A DNA stretch of 64,000 nt, taken from Archangiaceae bacterium (GTDB taxonomy: Bacteria; Myxococcota; Myxococcia; Myxococcales; Myxococcaceae). Below, piece after piece: positions 35,633 to 45,123 of this stretch (position 1 is its first letter; every line of letters begins with the position of its first letter). The translations under genes and the position numbers were made by a program. The stretch covers positions 434,001 to 498,000 of the forward strand of contig JADJNS010000001.1 of assembly GCA_016714225.1 (NCBI GenBank), in the 5' to 3' direction. Under the pieces are notes generated by a model. That model ran no database searches. It saw only the letters and a program-made list of their open reading frames with translations, and was not told where the DNA came from.

Positions 35633-36490
35633 CTACTCTTTGTCGACGTCGCGGTCGAAGGTGTGCACCGCCAGCGCCTTGTCGGGCTGGAACAGCTCGA
35701 CCAGCTTGTGCGCCAGCGCGACGCTGCGGTGCTTGCCGCCGGTGCAGCCGATGGCGACGGTGAGGTACGCCTTGCCCTCGCGCGCGTAGTTGGGCATCAA
35801 GAACGTGAGCAGGTCAGTGGTCTTCTGCAGAAACGTGGCCGTCTCGGGCCGGTCGAGCACGAACCTCGCCACCTTCTCGTCCCTGCCGGTGAGCGCCTTC
35901 AGCTCGGGCACGAAGTAGGGGTTGGGCAGAAAGCGCACGTCGAAGACCAGGTCGGCCTGGCTCGGCACTCCGTACTTGAAGCCGAACGACATGAACGTCA
36001 CGGCCAGCGCGGTCGCGCCCGGCTCGCCGAAGCGGCTCTGCACCTGGCGCTTCAGCTCGTGCACGTTCATCTGCGAGGTGTCGATGACGTGCTGGCTCTG
36101 CTCGCGCAGGTCCTTGAGCATCTCGCGCTCTTTGGCGATGCCCTCGGCGGCGGTGCCCTTCATCGCCAGCGGGTGCTTGCGGCGCGTCTCCGAGTAGCGG
36201 CGCAGCAGCGACTCGTCTGACGCGTCGAGGAACAGCACGTCGACCTGGTGCCCGGTGCGGCGCGCCTCGTCGAGCGCCTTGGGCGCGTCGCGCAGGAAGT
36301 TGCCCTCGCGCATGTCCATCACGAAGGCCAGGCGCTGGTTCTCACCGCCCAGCTCGGTGACCTTGTTCAGCAGCGGAGCGGGCAGGTTGTCGATGCACGA
36401 CCAGCCGGTGTCTTCGAGCGCACGCACCGCGGTGCTCTTGCCCGAGCCCGACATGCCGGTGATGACGATGATGTGCTTGCCCACGCTCAC
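35633..36490 (-). CDS. rapZ: RNase adapter / nucleotide-binding protein RapZ
   Basis: The protein has 285 residues. Walker A GMSGSGKS is at residues 12-19, and VFLDASDESLLRRYSETRR is typical. The C-terminal signature is GCTGGKHRSV. In enterobacteria RapZ guides RNase E to GlmZ; elsewhere its role is less clear. The GTG start overlaps the hprK stop as GTGA, so the pair is translationally coupled. Confidence 0.95.
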   Translation of the reverse strand: MSVGKHIIVITGMSGSGKSTAVRALEDTGWSCIDNLPAPLLNKVTELGGENQRLAFVMDMREGNFLRDAPKALDEARRTGHQVDVLFLDASDESLLRRYSETRRKHPLAMKGTAAEGIAKEREMLKDLREQSQHVIDTSQMNVHELKRQVQSRFGEPGATALAVTFMSFGFKYGVPSQADLVFDVRFLPNPYFVPELKALTGRDEKVARFVLDRPETATFLQKTTDLLTFLMPNYAREGKAYLTVAIGCTGGKHRSVALAHKLVELFQPDKALAVHTFDRDVDKE

Positions 36491-37503
36491 TCGATGTCTT
36501 CCTCGACCCGCGAGCCCACGTGAGAGACTTCTTCGGTGTCGCGCGGCACCGAGCCAGGGCGCGCGCGGGCGATTTTCTCCGACAGCCGGTCGGCGAACTC
36601 TTGCGCCGAGTGGTGGCCCTGCAGCTTGAGCAGGTGGTTGCGCGCCGCGACCTCGATGATGGTGGTCATGTTGCGGCCCGGCCGCACCGGCACCACCGAG
36701 TGCGGCACCTCGACGCCCACGATGTTCATCTGGCCCATGTCCATGCCGAGGCGGTCGTACTCTTTGCGGCCCTCCCACTCGACCAGCTCGACCACCAGCT
36801 CGATTTTCTTCGCCTCGCGCACCGCCGCCACTCCGAACAGGTCCTTGATGTTGATGATGCCGAGGCCGCGAATCTCCATGTGGTGCCGAATGATTTCGGT
36901 GCCGTGGCCGGTGACGTGGCCCTCTTTGCGCCGAATCAGGTTCACCACGTCGTCGGCGACCAGGCGGTGGCCGTGCATCACCAGGTCGAGCGCAATCTCG
37001 GACTTGCCGATGCCCGACTTGCCCATCAACAGCACGCCCACGCCGTAGACGTCGACCAGCACCCCGTGCAGCGTGCCGGTGCTGGTGAGCGCCTCTTCGA
37101 GAAACGCCTGCACCTGCGAGATGAACGCGCTCGACGAGAGCGTGGTCTTCATCAGCGCCAGCCGGGCCTTCTCGCAGCCCTCGACCAGCGCGGCGGGTAT
37201 GTCGAGGTCCTTCGTCACCACCACGCAGGCGAGCTCAGACTCGAACAGCTTCTTGAGCACGTCGCGCTGCTGCTCTTCGGTGAGGGTGCGCAGGTACGAG
37301 AGCTCGGTGTTGCCGAACACCTGCATGCGCTCGGGGTGCAGGTGCTCGGTGAAGCCGGTGAGCGCCAGCCCGGGCTTCTGAATGCGCGCGCTCGAGATGC
37401 GGTGGTCGAGCCCCTGCTGCCCGGTGATGAGGGTGAGGCGCAGGTCGAAGAGCGACTCTTCGAGCAGGCGCGAGACCGAGATGCTGGTGACGCTGGTGGT
37501 CAT
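36487..37503 (-). CDS. hprK: HPr kinase/phosphorylase
   Basis: The protein has 338 residues from the ATG at 37503; an upstream extension to 37560 was rejected. An N-terminal DRTGG-like domain (about 1-130) precedes the kinase domain, with Walker A GKSGIGKS at 161-168 and the family signature EIRGLGIINI at 210-219. HPrK phosphorylates Ser46 of HPr. The gene is coupled to rapZ, but no ptsH, ptsI or EIIA gene is in the window, so its HPr partner must lie elsewhere. Confidence 0.95.
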   Translation of the reverse strand: MTTSVTSISVSRLLEESLFDLRLTLITGQQGLDHRISSARIQKPGLALTGFTEHLHPERMQVFGNTELSYLRTLTEEQQRDVLKKLFESELACVVVTKDLDIPAALVEGCEKARLALMKTTLSSSAFISQVQAFLEEALTSTGTLHGVLVDVYGVGVLLMGKSGIGKSEIALDLVMHGHRLVADDVVNLIRRKEGHVTGHGTEIIRHHMEIRGLGIINIKDLFGVAAVREAKKIELVVELVEWEGRKEYDRLGMDMGQMNIVGVEVPHSVVPVRPGRNMTTIIEVAARNHLLKLQGHHSAQEFADRLSEKIARARPGSVPRDTEEVSHVGSRVEEDIE

Positions 37504-37598
37504 GGCGGCGCGGCAGAGCTTAACCCCGCGTCCGAGCGATTTGACCCGCGTTGTGGCCACGCGCCTGGGCGCGCCTTAAGTGCTATGCGCGCCCGACG

Positions 37599-38987
37599 GT
37601 GGAATCGACCGAACGGCGGCAAGCGTGGGGCCTGCTCGCGGCGTCGCTCGCCCTCGGCGCCGTCTACCGCCTCTACGTCGCGTTCACCGACGACGGCATC
37701 TTCTGGCCCGACGAAATCTACCAGTCGCTCGAGCCCGCCCACCGGCTGGTGTTCGGCTGGGGCCTCGTCCCCTGGGAGTTCATCGATGGCGCGCGCAACT
37801 GGGCGCTGCCCGGCTTCGTCGCGCTGCTCTTGAAGCTCGGCGGCGATGACCCTCACGTCTACCTGGGCGTGACCCGCGTCGCGTTCATCGCCATCTCCCT
37901 CGGCACCGCTTACGGCTCGTACCTGCTGGCGCGCGGCTGTGGCGCCAAAGAGCTGCCCGCGGCCCTCGGCGCCACCTGCTTCGCGCTCGGCGCGCTGCCG
38001 CTCTACTTCGGCCACCGCGCGATGAGCGAGACCGCCAGCGCGCTGCCGGTGACGTTCGGGCTGTGGCTCACCTTGCGAAGCGACGCCACCCGCAAGCACC
38101 TGCTGCTCGGCGGCTCGCTGCTCGGGGTGGCGGTGCTCTTGCGCCTGCAGTGCGGAGTCTTCGCCGCCGGCGCGGTGCTGGCCCTCGGCGCGCGCAGAGA
38201 CTGGCGCCGCACCGGCGAGCTGTTGGGCGTGCTGCTGGTCTGGGCGGTGCTGTTCGGCCTGCTCGACCGGCTCACCTGGGGCGACTGGTTTCACTCGGCG
38301 AAGAAGTACATCGAGTTCAACCTGGTGAAGGGCGGCGGCGCGGCCTGGGGCACCCACCCCTGGAGCCACCTGCTGCTGCACCTCTTCTCTTCGATGACCG
38401 GGCTCTCCATCGCGTTCGCGGTGGGGCTGGCGCTCTGCTTCAAGCACGCCCGCGCGCTGGCGCTCATCGCCTTGGCGTTCTTCGCGCTGCACAGCGTGGT
38501 GCCGCACAAAGAGATTCGCTTCATTCTCACCGTGCTGCCGCTGTTCGGCGCGTGCGTGGGCGTGGCGCTCACGCACCTGCCCAAGCCGGCCGGCTGGGCG
38601 GTGCTGGCCGCGGGGCTCGTCTCGATGGCGCTCACCCAGAGCCTCACCTGGGACGACCTGGGCGCCTACCCCGAGCGCGGCAAGCAGCGCGCGTGGGACG
38701 ACTTCGGCTCGTTCAATCGGCTGCTGCTCGCCGCGAGCCGAGAGCCGAAGGTGTGCGGGCTGTTCGTCGAGGGCGCGCACCTGGCCTGGGTGGGCGGCAG
38801 CACGTACCTGCACCAGCGCGCTCCGCTCTACATGGGTGGCATGCAGCCGCCGCAGGGCGCGGTGAACTACGTCATCACCCCGCGCGAGGGCGGTGAGGTG
38901 GTGGCGCGCGACGGCAACCTCAAGCTGGTGCGGCTCGGGGTCGAGGCGTGCGTGGTGGACCCGGGGTATACGTGGCGGCTCCCATGA
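37599..38987 (+). CDS. Multi-pass glycosyltransferase, GT22 / Alg9-PIG-B-like
   Basis: The protein has 462 residues from a GTG; the frame is open to 37551 but runs into the hprK promoter region. About ten hydrophobic helices are visible. The luminal-type motif FWPDEIYQSLEPAHRLVFG near the N-terminus and HKEIRFILTVLP near 305 match the GT22 family of dolichyl-phosphate-mannose-type transferases. It probably transfers a sugar from a polyprenyl-phosphate donor to a glycolipid. Its stop overlaps the HIT gene start as ATGA. Confidence 0.8.
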   Translation: MESTERRQAWGLLAASLALGAVYRLYVAFTDDGIFWPDEIYQSLEPAHRLVFGWGLVPWEFIDGARNWALPGFVALLLKLGGDDPHVYLGVTRVAFIAISLGTAYGSYLLARGCGAKELPAALGATCFALGALPLYFGHRAMSETASALPVTFGLWLTLRSDATRKHLLLGGSLLGVAVLLRLQCGVFAAGAVLALGARRDWRRTGELLGVLLVWAVLFGLLDRLTWGDWFHSAKKYIEFNLVKGGGAAWGTHPWSHLLLHLFSSMTGLSIAFAVGLALCFKHARALALIALAFFALHSVVPHKEIRFILTVLPLFGACVGVALTHLPKPAGWAVLAAGLVSMALTQSLTWDDLGAYPERGKQRAWDDFGSFNRLLLAASREPKVCGLFVEGAHLAWVGGSTYLHQRAPLYMGGMQPPQGAVNYVITPREGGEVVARDGNLKLVRLGVEACVVDPGYTWRLP

Positions 38988-39325
38988 GTGACTGTCTCTT
39001 CTGCAAAATCGTCAGCGGCCAGGTTCCCGCCAAAATCGTCCACCAAGACGACCAGTGCATCGCGTTTCTCGACATCGCGCCGCAGGCGCCCACCCACGTG
39101 CTGTTCGTGCCGCGCCGGCACCTCGCCTCGCTCAACGAGGCCACGGTCGAAGAGAAAGAGCTGCTCGGCCACCTGATGGTCACGGCCTCGAAGTACGCGC
39201 GCGACAACGGCATCGGTGAGACCGGTTACCGGCAGGTCGTCAATTGCAACCGCGACGCCGGGCAGACCGTGTTCCACCTGCACCTGCACCTCTTGGGCGG
39301 CAGACCGATGGGGCACTTCGGCTGA
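38984..39325 (+). CDS. HIT-family nucleotide hydrolase (HinT-like)
   Basis: The protein has 113 residues. The N-terminal CLFCKIVSGQVPAKIV and the histidine triad HLHLHLLGG are typical of HinT-type purine nucleoside phosphoramidases. The usual C-terminal GRPLGWPPG is replaced by GRPMGHFG. The ATG overlaps the glycosyltransferase stop by four bases. The protein is cytoplasmic. Confidence 0.94.
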   Translation: MSDCLFCKIVSGQVPAKIVHQDDQCIAFLDIAPQAPTHVLFVPRRHLASLNEATVEEKELLGHLMVTASKYARDNGIGETGYRQVVNCNRDAGQTVFHLHLHLLGGRPMGHFG

Positions 39326-39388
39326 TGGGCCGGCATCAACAAGGTCGACGCCACCGACGACGGGGGCTCAGCCCTGCATTGGCGCTCT

Positions 39389-39883
39389 CTAGAAGCCGCT
39401 CAGCGAGACCGAGATGCCCAGGCGGCCCGCGACGTAGGGGCTGAGGTCGAGCACCAGCCCTTCGTCGGCGCTGCCGTTGGCGGTGCCCGTCGAGCCCTGG
39501 CTGAAGAGCCGGTAGGCGAGCGCGGTGATGCCCACGCCCTGCAGCACGCCCGAGGTGACGAGCAGCCACAGGTCGTCGCGGGCCTGCTGGCCTCCGCGGA
39601 TGAGCGTCATCCACGGGCCGAACACCGGGGCGGCGTAGATGAGGTAGGGCGAGTCGAGCACCGAGTTGTGGTTCTCGAGCCAGCTGAGCTGCTCGGTCTT
39701 GAACGCCTCGACGTTCTGGCGAAACGACGGGGCCGCCCACACGCTGCCCAGAAACGAGCCCACCGACAGCCGCCAGCTCAGCTTGGGCGCAGTGCGGCGC
39801 GGCGCGTCGACGGGCGCCTCGCACAGCAGCAGACTGACCAAGAGGAGCACCGGCACTTGCGGTCGACCTATAGCAGCCGCCAT
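39389..39883 (-). CDS. Hypothetical exported protein
   Basis: The protein has 164 residues from the ATG at 39883, which gives a signal-like N-terminus (VPVLLLVSLLLCEAP). The start is preferred over 39916. Two hydrophobic stretches lie in the middle (SPYLIYAAPVFGPW, VLQGVGITALAYRLF). No family is recognised. It may be a membrane-associated protein of the cell envelope. It converges with the HIT gene. Confidence 0.6.
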   Translation of the reverse strand: MAAAIGRPQVPVLLLVSLLLCEAPVDAPRRTAPKLSWRLSVGSFLGSVWAAPSFRQNVEAFKTEQLSWLENHNSVLDSPYLIYAAPVFGPWMTLIRGGQQARDDLWLLVTSGVLQGVGITALAYRLFSQGSTGTANGSADEGLVLDLSPYVAGRLGISVSLSGF

Positions 39884-39965
39884 GCCGGGGCCAAATCGAG
39901 GCGCCTGGGGGGCCACGGCAGGCGTTGCGCGAGCTGCTGCGCAGGGTGCGTAAGGGCGCGCCCGC

Positions 39966-40784
39966 TCACCACAGCTTCAGCAGCTCGCGCCCCTCGCGCA
40001 GCGCATGTACGTCGGGGTAGTGCGCGGCGAGGTCGAGCTCGACGTAGACCTTGGCTTTGTCGTCGAGGCCGAAGCTGGTCGAGAAGCAGAGCTGATCATC
40101 TCCGGCCTTGTCGTAGCCCTCGCGCACGATGTCGTGGCCGTAGAGCGCGACGGTGCCCCCGAACGCCGAGAGGAACCGCTGCGACTGTGCCGGCTTCGCC
40201 GCGCGCGCCCACAACAGCGCGCCGAGCAGCGGCACCTCAGCGATGAAGTCGCTGAAGTGCCAATCGTCGTAGCCGTCGAGCTTGAGCCCGTCGAGCTGCG
40301 CCGCGTCGTCGAACGCCGCCCCGGGCGCCGCGTGCAGCAGCACCGCGCCGCACCGGCCCACCGCCACCAGCGGGAAAGAAGAGATGAGCTCTTTCAGCCG
40401 CGCCCGGCCCTGCGGGCTGAGCCGGGCCTCGAGCGCGGCGCGCTCGTCGTCGTGAAACTTCGCCGTGGCGGGCCCGCCGATGTGCGCGTGGTCGTGGTTG
40501 CCGAGCAGGCAGTGCACCCGCCCGGGCCGCGCCCGCTGCGCCTCGATGAAGGCCTCGACCAGCCGGGGAGACTCGTCGCGGTACCGCGCGCCCAGGTGGT
40601 CGGGCCAGTGGTTGAAGGTGTCTTCGTCGGGCCCGTGCACCAGGTCGCCGGTCAGCACCAGCCACGCGTCGGGGCCCGCCGCGTCGAGGTGCGTGAGGAG
40701 CCGCTCGAAGTCGCCCAGGTTGCCCTGCAGGTCGGTAGCGGCGAGGAGCTTTCCCCGCTCGGGCAGGCGCAAGAGCCGTGGCAT
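39966..40784 (-). CDS. Calcineurin-like metallophosphoesterase (Ser/Thr phosphatase type)
   Basis: The protein has 272 residues. The metal-site motifs are DLQGN near residue 18, TGDLVHG near 45, LGNHDHAH near 93 and a C-terminal GHD (ALYGHDIV). There is no signal peptide, so it is cytoplasmic. The substrate is a phosphoprotein or a nucleotide; it cannot be decided. It is divergent from the zinc-ribbon membrane protein gene, with 34 bases between the starts. Confidence 0.85.
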   Translation of the reverse strand: MPRLLRLPERGKLLAATDLQGNLGDFERLLTHLDAAGPDAWLVLTGDLVHGPDEDTFNHWPDHLGARYRDESPRLVEAFIEAQRARPGRVHCLLGNHDHAHIGGPATAKFHDDERAALEARLSPQGRARLKELISSFPLVAVGRCGAVLLHAAPGAAFDDAAQLDGLKLDGYDDWHFSDFIAEVPLLGALLWARAAKPAQSQRFLSAFGGTVALYGHDIVREGYDKAGDDQLCFSTSFGLDDKAKVYVELDLAAHYPDVHALREGRELLKLW

Positions 40785-40818
40785 CGGTGCAGGTGAGTAT
40801 AAAGTCGCGACCGCTCAC

Positions 40819-41751
40819 GTGCTGCGCACCCTCTTCGACGCGCTGGAGAAGTCGATGGGGCACAGCCTCGACGGCCCCGCCTCGGCGATGTGGGCCCTCG
40901 GCCTCGCGCTGGTGGCGCTGCAGGCGCTCGCTGTGGTGGTGCGCATCGCGCTGGCGCTCAGCTTCTCGCGCGCCGGGCTCGAGCGGGCGTGGGTGGTGCG
41001 CTGCGGCGCCTGCGGCACCTCGACGCGGGTGGGCGAGCCCTGCAGCAAGTGCGGCGCCTCGTTGAGCGTGCCTGCGCTCGGCCGCCTCTTCGCGCGCCAG
41101 CGCCCGCCCGGCCCCCGCCGCCTGCGCGCCGGCGTGGCCTGGTCGGCCGTCGGCGCGGTGCTCTATGGGCTCGCTTCGCTGCGGCTCGTCGCCTGGCTCG
41201 CCCCGAGCGGCGTGGTCGAGCGTCTCTTCGGCGGCGCCGCGCTGTTCGCCTGGGCGGGCCTGGGTCACTTTCTCTCTCTCGCGCTCGGGCCGCGCGGCCG
41301 GGGCCCGGTGGCGCGCACCCGCGAGCTGCTCTTCTCGTTCGCCGCGCTCACCCTGCTGGGCTGCGCGGTGTTTCTCGAAGAGACGGTGCGCCCGGTGCCC
41401 GAGCGGGTGCTCGGCCACGTCACCGTGCTCGACGCCAGCACGGTCGAGATAGACGGCGCGAAGCTCTCGTTGGCGGGGCCCGAGCTGGGCCTCGAGGTGC
41501 AGCTGGTCGAGCACCCGGGGCTGGGCATCGGCCGCGTGCTGCCGCTGGCGTGGCTGGGCGCGGCCAAAGCGCCCATCGAGCTGGGCACCGCCGACGCGTG
41601 GCTGCGCGACACCGCGTGGAAGAACGCCCAGACGGTGATGGCCGCGGGCGGGCAGGTGAAGCGGCGCACCGAGACCTTTCCGCTCGCGCCAGGTGCCCGG
41701 TACGAGGTGGTGCTGCGCGAGCACGACGTGCTGCTCAAGCCGGCGCGGTGA
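40819..41751 (+). CDS. Zinc-ribbon membrane protein
   Basis: The protein has 310 residues from a GTG. A first membrane helix at about 20-42 is followed by a CxxC...CxxC zinc ribbon, CGACGTSTRVGEPCSKCGAS (about 58-77). Three more hydrophobic helices follow at about 95-190, then a soluble domain of 120 residues. The family is unknown. The gene lies 59 bases upstream of the KefF/KefC-like pair and could belong to that unit. Confidence 0.7.
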   Translation: MLRTLFDALEKSMGHSLDGPASAMWALGLALVALQALAVVVRIALALSFSRAGLERAWVVRCGACGTSTRVGEPCSKCGASLSVPALGRLFARQRPPGPRRLRAGVAWSAVGAVLYGLASLRLVAWLAPSGVVERLFGGAALFAWAGLGHFLSLALGPRGRGPVARTRELLFSFAALTLLGCAVFLEETVRPVPERVLGHVTVLDASTVEIDGAKLSLAGPELGLEVQLVEHPGLGIGRVLPLAWLGAAKAPIELGTADAWLRDTAWKNAQTVMAAGGQVKRRTETFPLAPGARYEVVLREHDVLLKPAR

Positions 41752-41810
41752 GCCTGCCGAAATGGGCGGGTGAAGCGCCGCAGCGACTGGGCTAGACGAG
41801 CAGGCCTCAA

Positions 41811-42425
41811 GTGGCCCGGCGCGTTCTCGTCATTCTCGCTCACCCCGTGCTCGAGCGATCGCAGGTGAACCGCCGCCTCGCCGAGGCCGTCAGCGGCCTC
41901 GAGGGCGTCACGGTGCACGACCTCTACGAGCGCTACCCCACGCTTCGCATCGACGTGAAGCACGAGCAGCGGCTGCTCGACGCGCACCAGGCGGTGGTGT
42001 TTCAGCACCCGTTCTATTGGTACTCGGCGCCGTCGCTGGTGAAAGACTGGCAGGACCTGGTGCTCGAGTACGGCTGGGCCTACGGGCGCGGCGGCGACAA
42101 GCTGCGCGGCAAGGTGACCTGCAACGCCATCACCACCGGCGGCCCGGTCTTCGCGTACCGCAAAGACGGCTACAACCGCTTCACCATGCGCGAGCTGCTG
42201 GCGCCGTTCGACCAGACCGCGCACCTGTGCGGCATGAAGTTTCTCGCGCCGTTCGTGGTGCACGCCTCGCTGCGCATCGAGACCGACGAGCACGTGCGGC
42301 CCCACGCCGAGGCGTACCGCAAGCTGCTCACCGCGCTGCGCGACGAGACGCTCGACGTCGAGGCGGCGATGAAGGTCGAGAAGGTCTCCGACGAGCTCGA
42401 TGCGCTGATTCGAAAGGCGTCATGA
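41811..42425 (+). CDS. KefF/KefG-type NAD(P)H quinone oxidoreductase
   Basis: The protein has 204 residues with a flavodoxin-like fold. LVILAHP at the N-terminus and FQHPFYWYSAPSLVKDWQDL are hallmarks of the KefF/MdaB-type family that binds FMN. It overlaps the following antiporter gene as ATGA, as expected for the ancillary subunit of a Kef potassium efflux system, which is needed for full antiporter activity. The start is a GTG. Confidence 0.88.
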   Translation: MARRVLVILAHPVLERSQVNRRLAEAVSGLEGVTVHDLYERYPTLRIDVKHEQRLLDAHQAVVFQHPFYWYSAPSLVKDWQDLVLEYGWAYGRGGDKLRGKVTCNAITTGGPVFAYRKDGYNRFTMRELLAPFDQTAHLCGMKFLAPFVVHASLRIETDEHVRPHAEAYRKLLTALRDETLDVEAAMKVEKVSDELDALIRKAS

Positions 42426-44342
42426 CCGACTCGGTGCTCTTTCAGGCGGTGGTGTACCTGGCCGCGGCGGTGGTCGGGGTGCCGCTGGCCAAGCGCCTCG
42501 GCCTGGGCTCGGTGCTGGGCTACCTGCTCGCCGGCGTCGCCATCGGCCCGTTCGGGCTGCACCTGGTGGGGCACGAAGGCGCGCACGTGATGCACTTCGC
42601 CGAGTTCGGCGTGGTGATGATGCTGTTCCTGGTGGGGCTCGAGCTCAAGCCGGCGCTGCTCTGGCAGCTGCGGCGCCCCATCTTCGGCCTGGGCGGCGCG
42701 CAGGTGGTGCTCACCAGCGGCGTGGTGGCGGGCGTCGGCACGCTGCTGGGCGTCGACTGGCGCATCGCCACCGCGGTGGGCATGACCCTGGCGATGTCGT
42801 CGACCGCCATCGTGCTCTCGTCGCTGTCCGAGCGCGCGCTGCTCAAGACGCCCGGCGGGCAGTCGGCGTTCTCGGTGCTGCTGTTTCAAGACGTGTCGGT
42901 GATACCCATTCTCGCCGCCTTCCCGCTGCTGGCGGTGGCCGCGGCCGCGACCGAAGCGCCCGCCGAGGGCGCGCGCCCCGGCTGGCAGCAGGCCCTGCTG
43001 GTGCTCGCCGCGGTGGCCGCGGTGGTGCTGGCGGGTCGCTACGTGGTGCGCCCGGTCTTGAGGCGGGTGGCGCAGACCGAGCTGCGCGAGCTGTTCACCG
43101 CGTTCGCCCTGTTCCTGGTGGTGGGCATCGCGCTGCTGATGCAGAAGGTCGGCCTGTCTCCGGCGCTGGGCACCTTTCTCGCCGGGGTGGTGCTCGCCGA
43201 CAGCGAGTACCGCCACGAGCTCGAGTCGGACATCGAGCCGTTCAAGGGGCTGCTGCTCGGGCTGTTCTTCATCTCGGTCGGCGCCGACATCAACTTCGGC
43301 CTGATGGTGAAGAGCCCGCTGCTCATCGCGGGCCTGGTGTTCGGCACCGCTGGCGGTGAAGTTCGGGGTGCTGATGGCGCTGGGGCCGCTGTTCGGGCTC
43401 GACCGCTCGTCGCGGTGGCTGCTGGCGCTGTCGCTGTGCCAGATCGGCGAGTTCGCGTTCGTGCTGTTCTCGTTCGGCGCGCAGACCGGCGTGATTCCCG
43501 AAGGGGTCGGCGCACCGCTGGTGGCCAGCACTGCGCTGACCATGCTGCTCACCCCGCTGGTGTTCGTGCTGCTCGAGCGGGTGGTGCTGCCCCGGGTGGC
43601 CGAGAAGGCCCCCCAGCGCGCGCACGACACCATCGAGCACGGCGACAACCCGGTGGTCTGCGCCGGCTTCGGGAGGGTGGGGCAGGTGGTCGGCCGGCTG
43701 TTGCGCTTGAACGGCTTCGGAGTGACCGTGCTCGACCTCGACTCGAACATCGTCGACATCTTGCGGCGGCTCGGCCAGCAGGTGCACTACGGAGACGCCT
43801 CGCGCCTCGACCTGCTCACCAGCGCGGGCTGCGGCAAGGCGAAGCTGTTCGTGCTCGCGGTCGACGAGGTCGACAAGAGCATCGAGATTGGCGAGCTGGT
43901 GCGCCGCCACTTTCCCAACCTGCCGATTCTCGCGCGGGCGCGAAACCGCACCCACTACTACCGGCTGCTGCAGCTGGGCGTGCCGCCGTCGCACATCTTT
44001 CGCGAGACCATGGGCACCTCGCTCGAGATGGCGGTGCGCGCCCTCACCGACCTGGGGTTGCGCGCGCACACCGCGCAGCGCCGCATGCTGCGGTGGAAGG
44101 AGCACGACGAGGCGGCGCTGGCGAAGATGTCCGAGGCCGTGGGCACCCCGTCGTGGATGGATTTGGCCCGCAAGATTCTCGCCGAGGCCGAGAAGTCGAT
44201 GGAGGCCGAGTTCCAGGGCAAGCCCGAGTCTCGCGAGCACGACGCCGCGTGGGACAACGAGGGCCTGAGAGATGGCGTGAAGGCCGCCGCCGCTGCGCAG
44301 AGCGCCGCGCAGGCCGCGCCGAAGGAAGCGCCCAAGGGCTGA
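42422..44342 (+). CDS. KefB/KefC-like K+/H+ antiporter, apparent frameshift near 43349
   Basis: The first part (42422 to about 43350) encodes a CPA2 transporter core with many helices (LGYLLAGVAIGPFG, MLFLVGLELKP, LFQDVSVIPI). The reading then continues in the next frame (from about 43350 to 44342) with KFGVLMALG, QIGEFAFVLF and a TrkA-N domain (VCAGFGRVGQVV, HYGDASR). Removing one base around 43349 joins LVFGT to LAVKFGVL, as expected for the family, and gives a protein of about 639 residues. The first frame also stays open to 44419 without family similarity. It is translationally coupled to the KefF-like gene. It is either a sequence error or a recent lesion. Confidence 0.82.
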
Positions 44343-44504
44343 GCGCGGGCCGTTCAAAGACAGACGTCGAAGCGTTGGGGCGCGCAACGGTCGCTGCAGC
44401 GCCCGACAGTTTGACTTGACATGATGACGTAGTGTCTAACAAGCCCCGCTTTCTAACTTCGGGGGCTCTCAAGGTGCGCGCGGTTCTCTCGTTTTGTAAT
44501 CGTC

Positions 44505-44715
44505 GTGTCGTGTTTGGTTGGCTGCCAGCAAGCCGAGTCTGAGCCATCACCGACTGTCTTCCACGAGCATCAGTTCCCTGAGCCCGGTTCGGTGCCGCGA
44601 ACCCGAGGCATCGGAGAGCCGTGTGAGGGTGGCCGTGCGCAGTGTCTCAGTGACCTCTGTGTCAATACGAGACCGCGCGGCGAGCCGAACGGCTGGGTGT
44701 GTTCGAAGCTTGCAG
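44505..44715 (+). pseudogene. Truncated lipoprotein-like 5' fragment, possibly an RHS gene head
   Basis: A frame from GTG 44505 encodes SCLVGCQQ, like a lipobox without a proper signal start. It is followed by GIGEPCEGGRAQCLSDLCVN, a Cys-rich module common in myxobacterial surface proteins. The frame loses sense near 44715, where RHS-type coding starts in another frame. I infer that the head and tail of a large gene were joined by an internal deletion. The 160 bases before it (44343-44504) hold nothing recognisable. Confidence 0.4.
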
Positions 44716-45123
44716 AAGGGGTTGTCGATACCGACGTACTCCTACGCAAACAGCAATCCGGTGCTGTTCACCGATCGTACGGGGCTCCTCTCTTGGCGTC
44801 GGGACTGCCCGGACTCGCCGCTGTTCGGGAAGCGAGGGTTCGTTGTGAACAAAGACGATGTCTTTGGCATCCGAATCGTGGCCAACACGGGAGTGGTCGG
44901 GTTCGACAATCAGGAGAAGACCGCTTGCGACGATCTGACTTGGATGACGAACTTCGAAAACAAAGAGGATCAGCTTGGGGTTTTAAGGCCCGCATTTCTG
45001 GCTTCGAGTGATTGTTGGGAGGCCCTGAAGAAGGAAGTCAGGGATGCTTGCGACAAGGAGAAGACGAAGAACCAGTGCGAGCCGGTGAATCAGAAGCGGA
45101 ACCCGCATCCCCTGGGCGGCTAA
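44704..45123 (+). pseudogene. RHS repeat-associated core end with C-terminal tip 1
   Basis: The stretch LQKGLSIPTYSYANSNPVLF followed by TDRTGL is the end of an RHS-associated core. After it come about 110 residues of unknown sequence with four Cys (CPDSP, TACDD, SSDCW, RDACD) and a charged end. There is no RHS repeat region upstream, so the gene is only a remnant of an RHS polymorphic protein. Base and codon use is less GC-biased than in the neighbours. The stop TAA overlaps the next ATG (TAATG). Confidence 0.65.
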
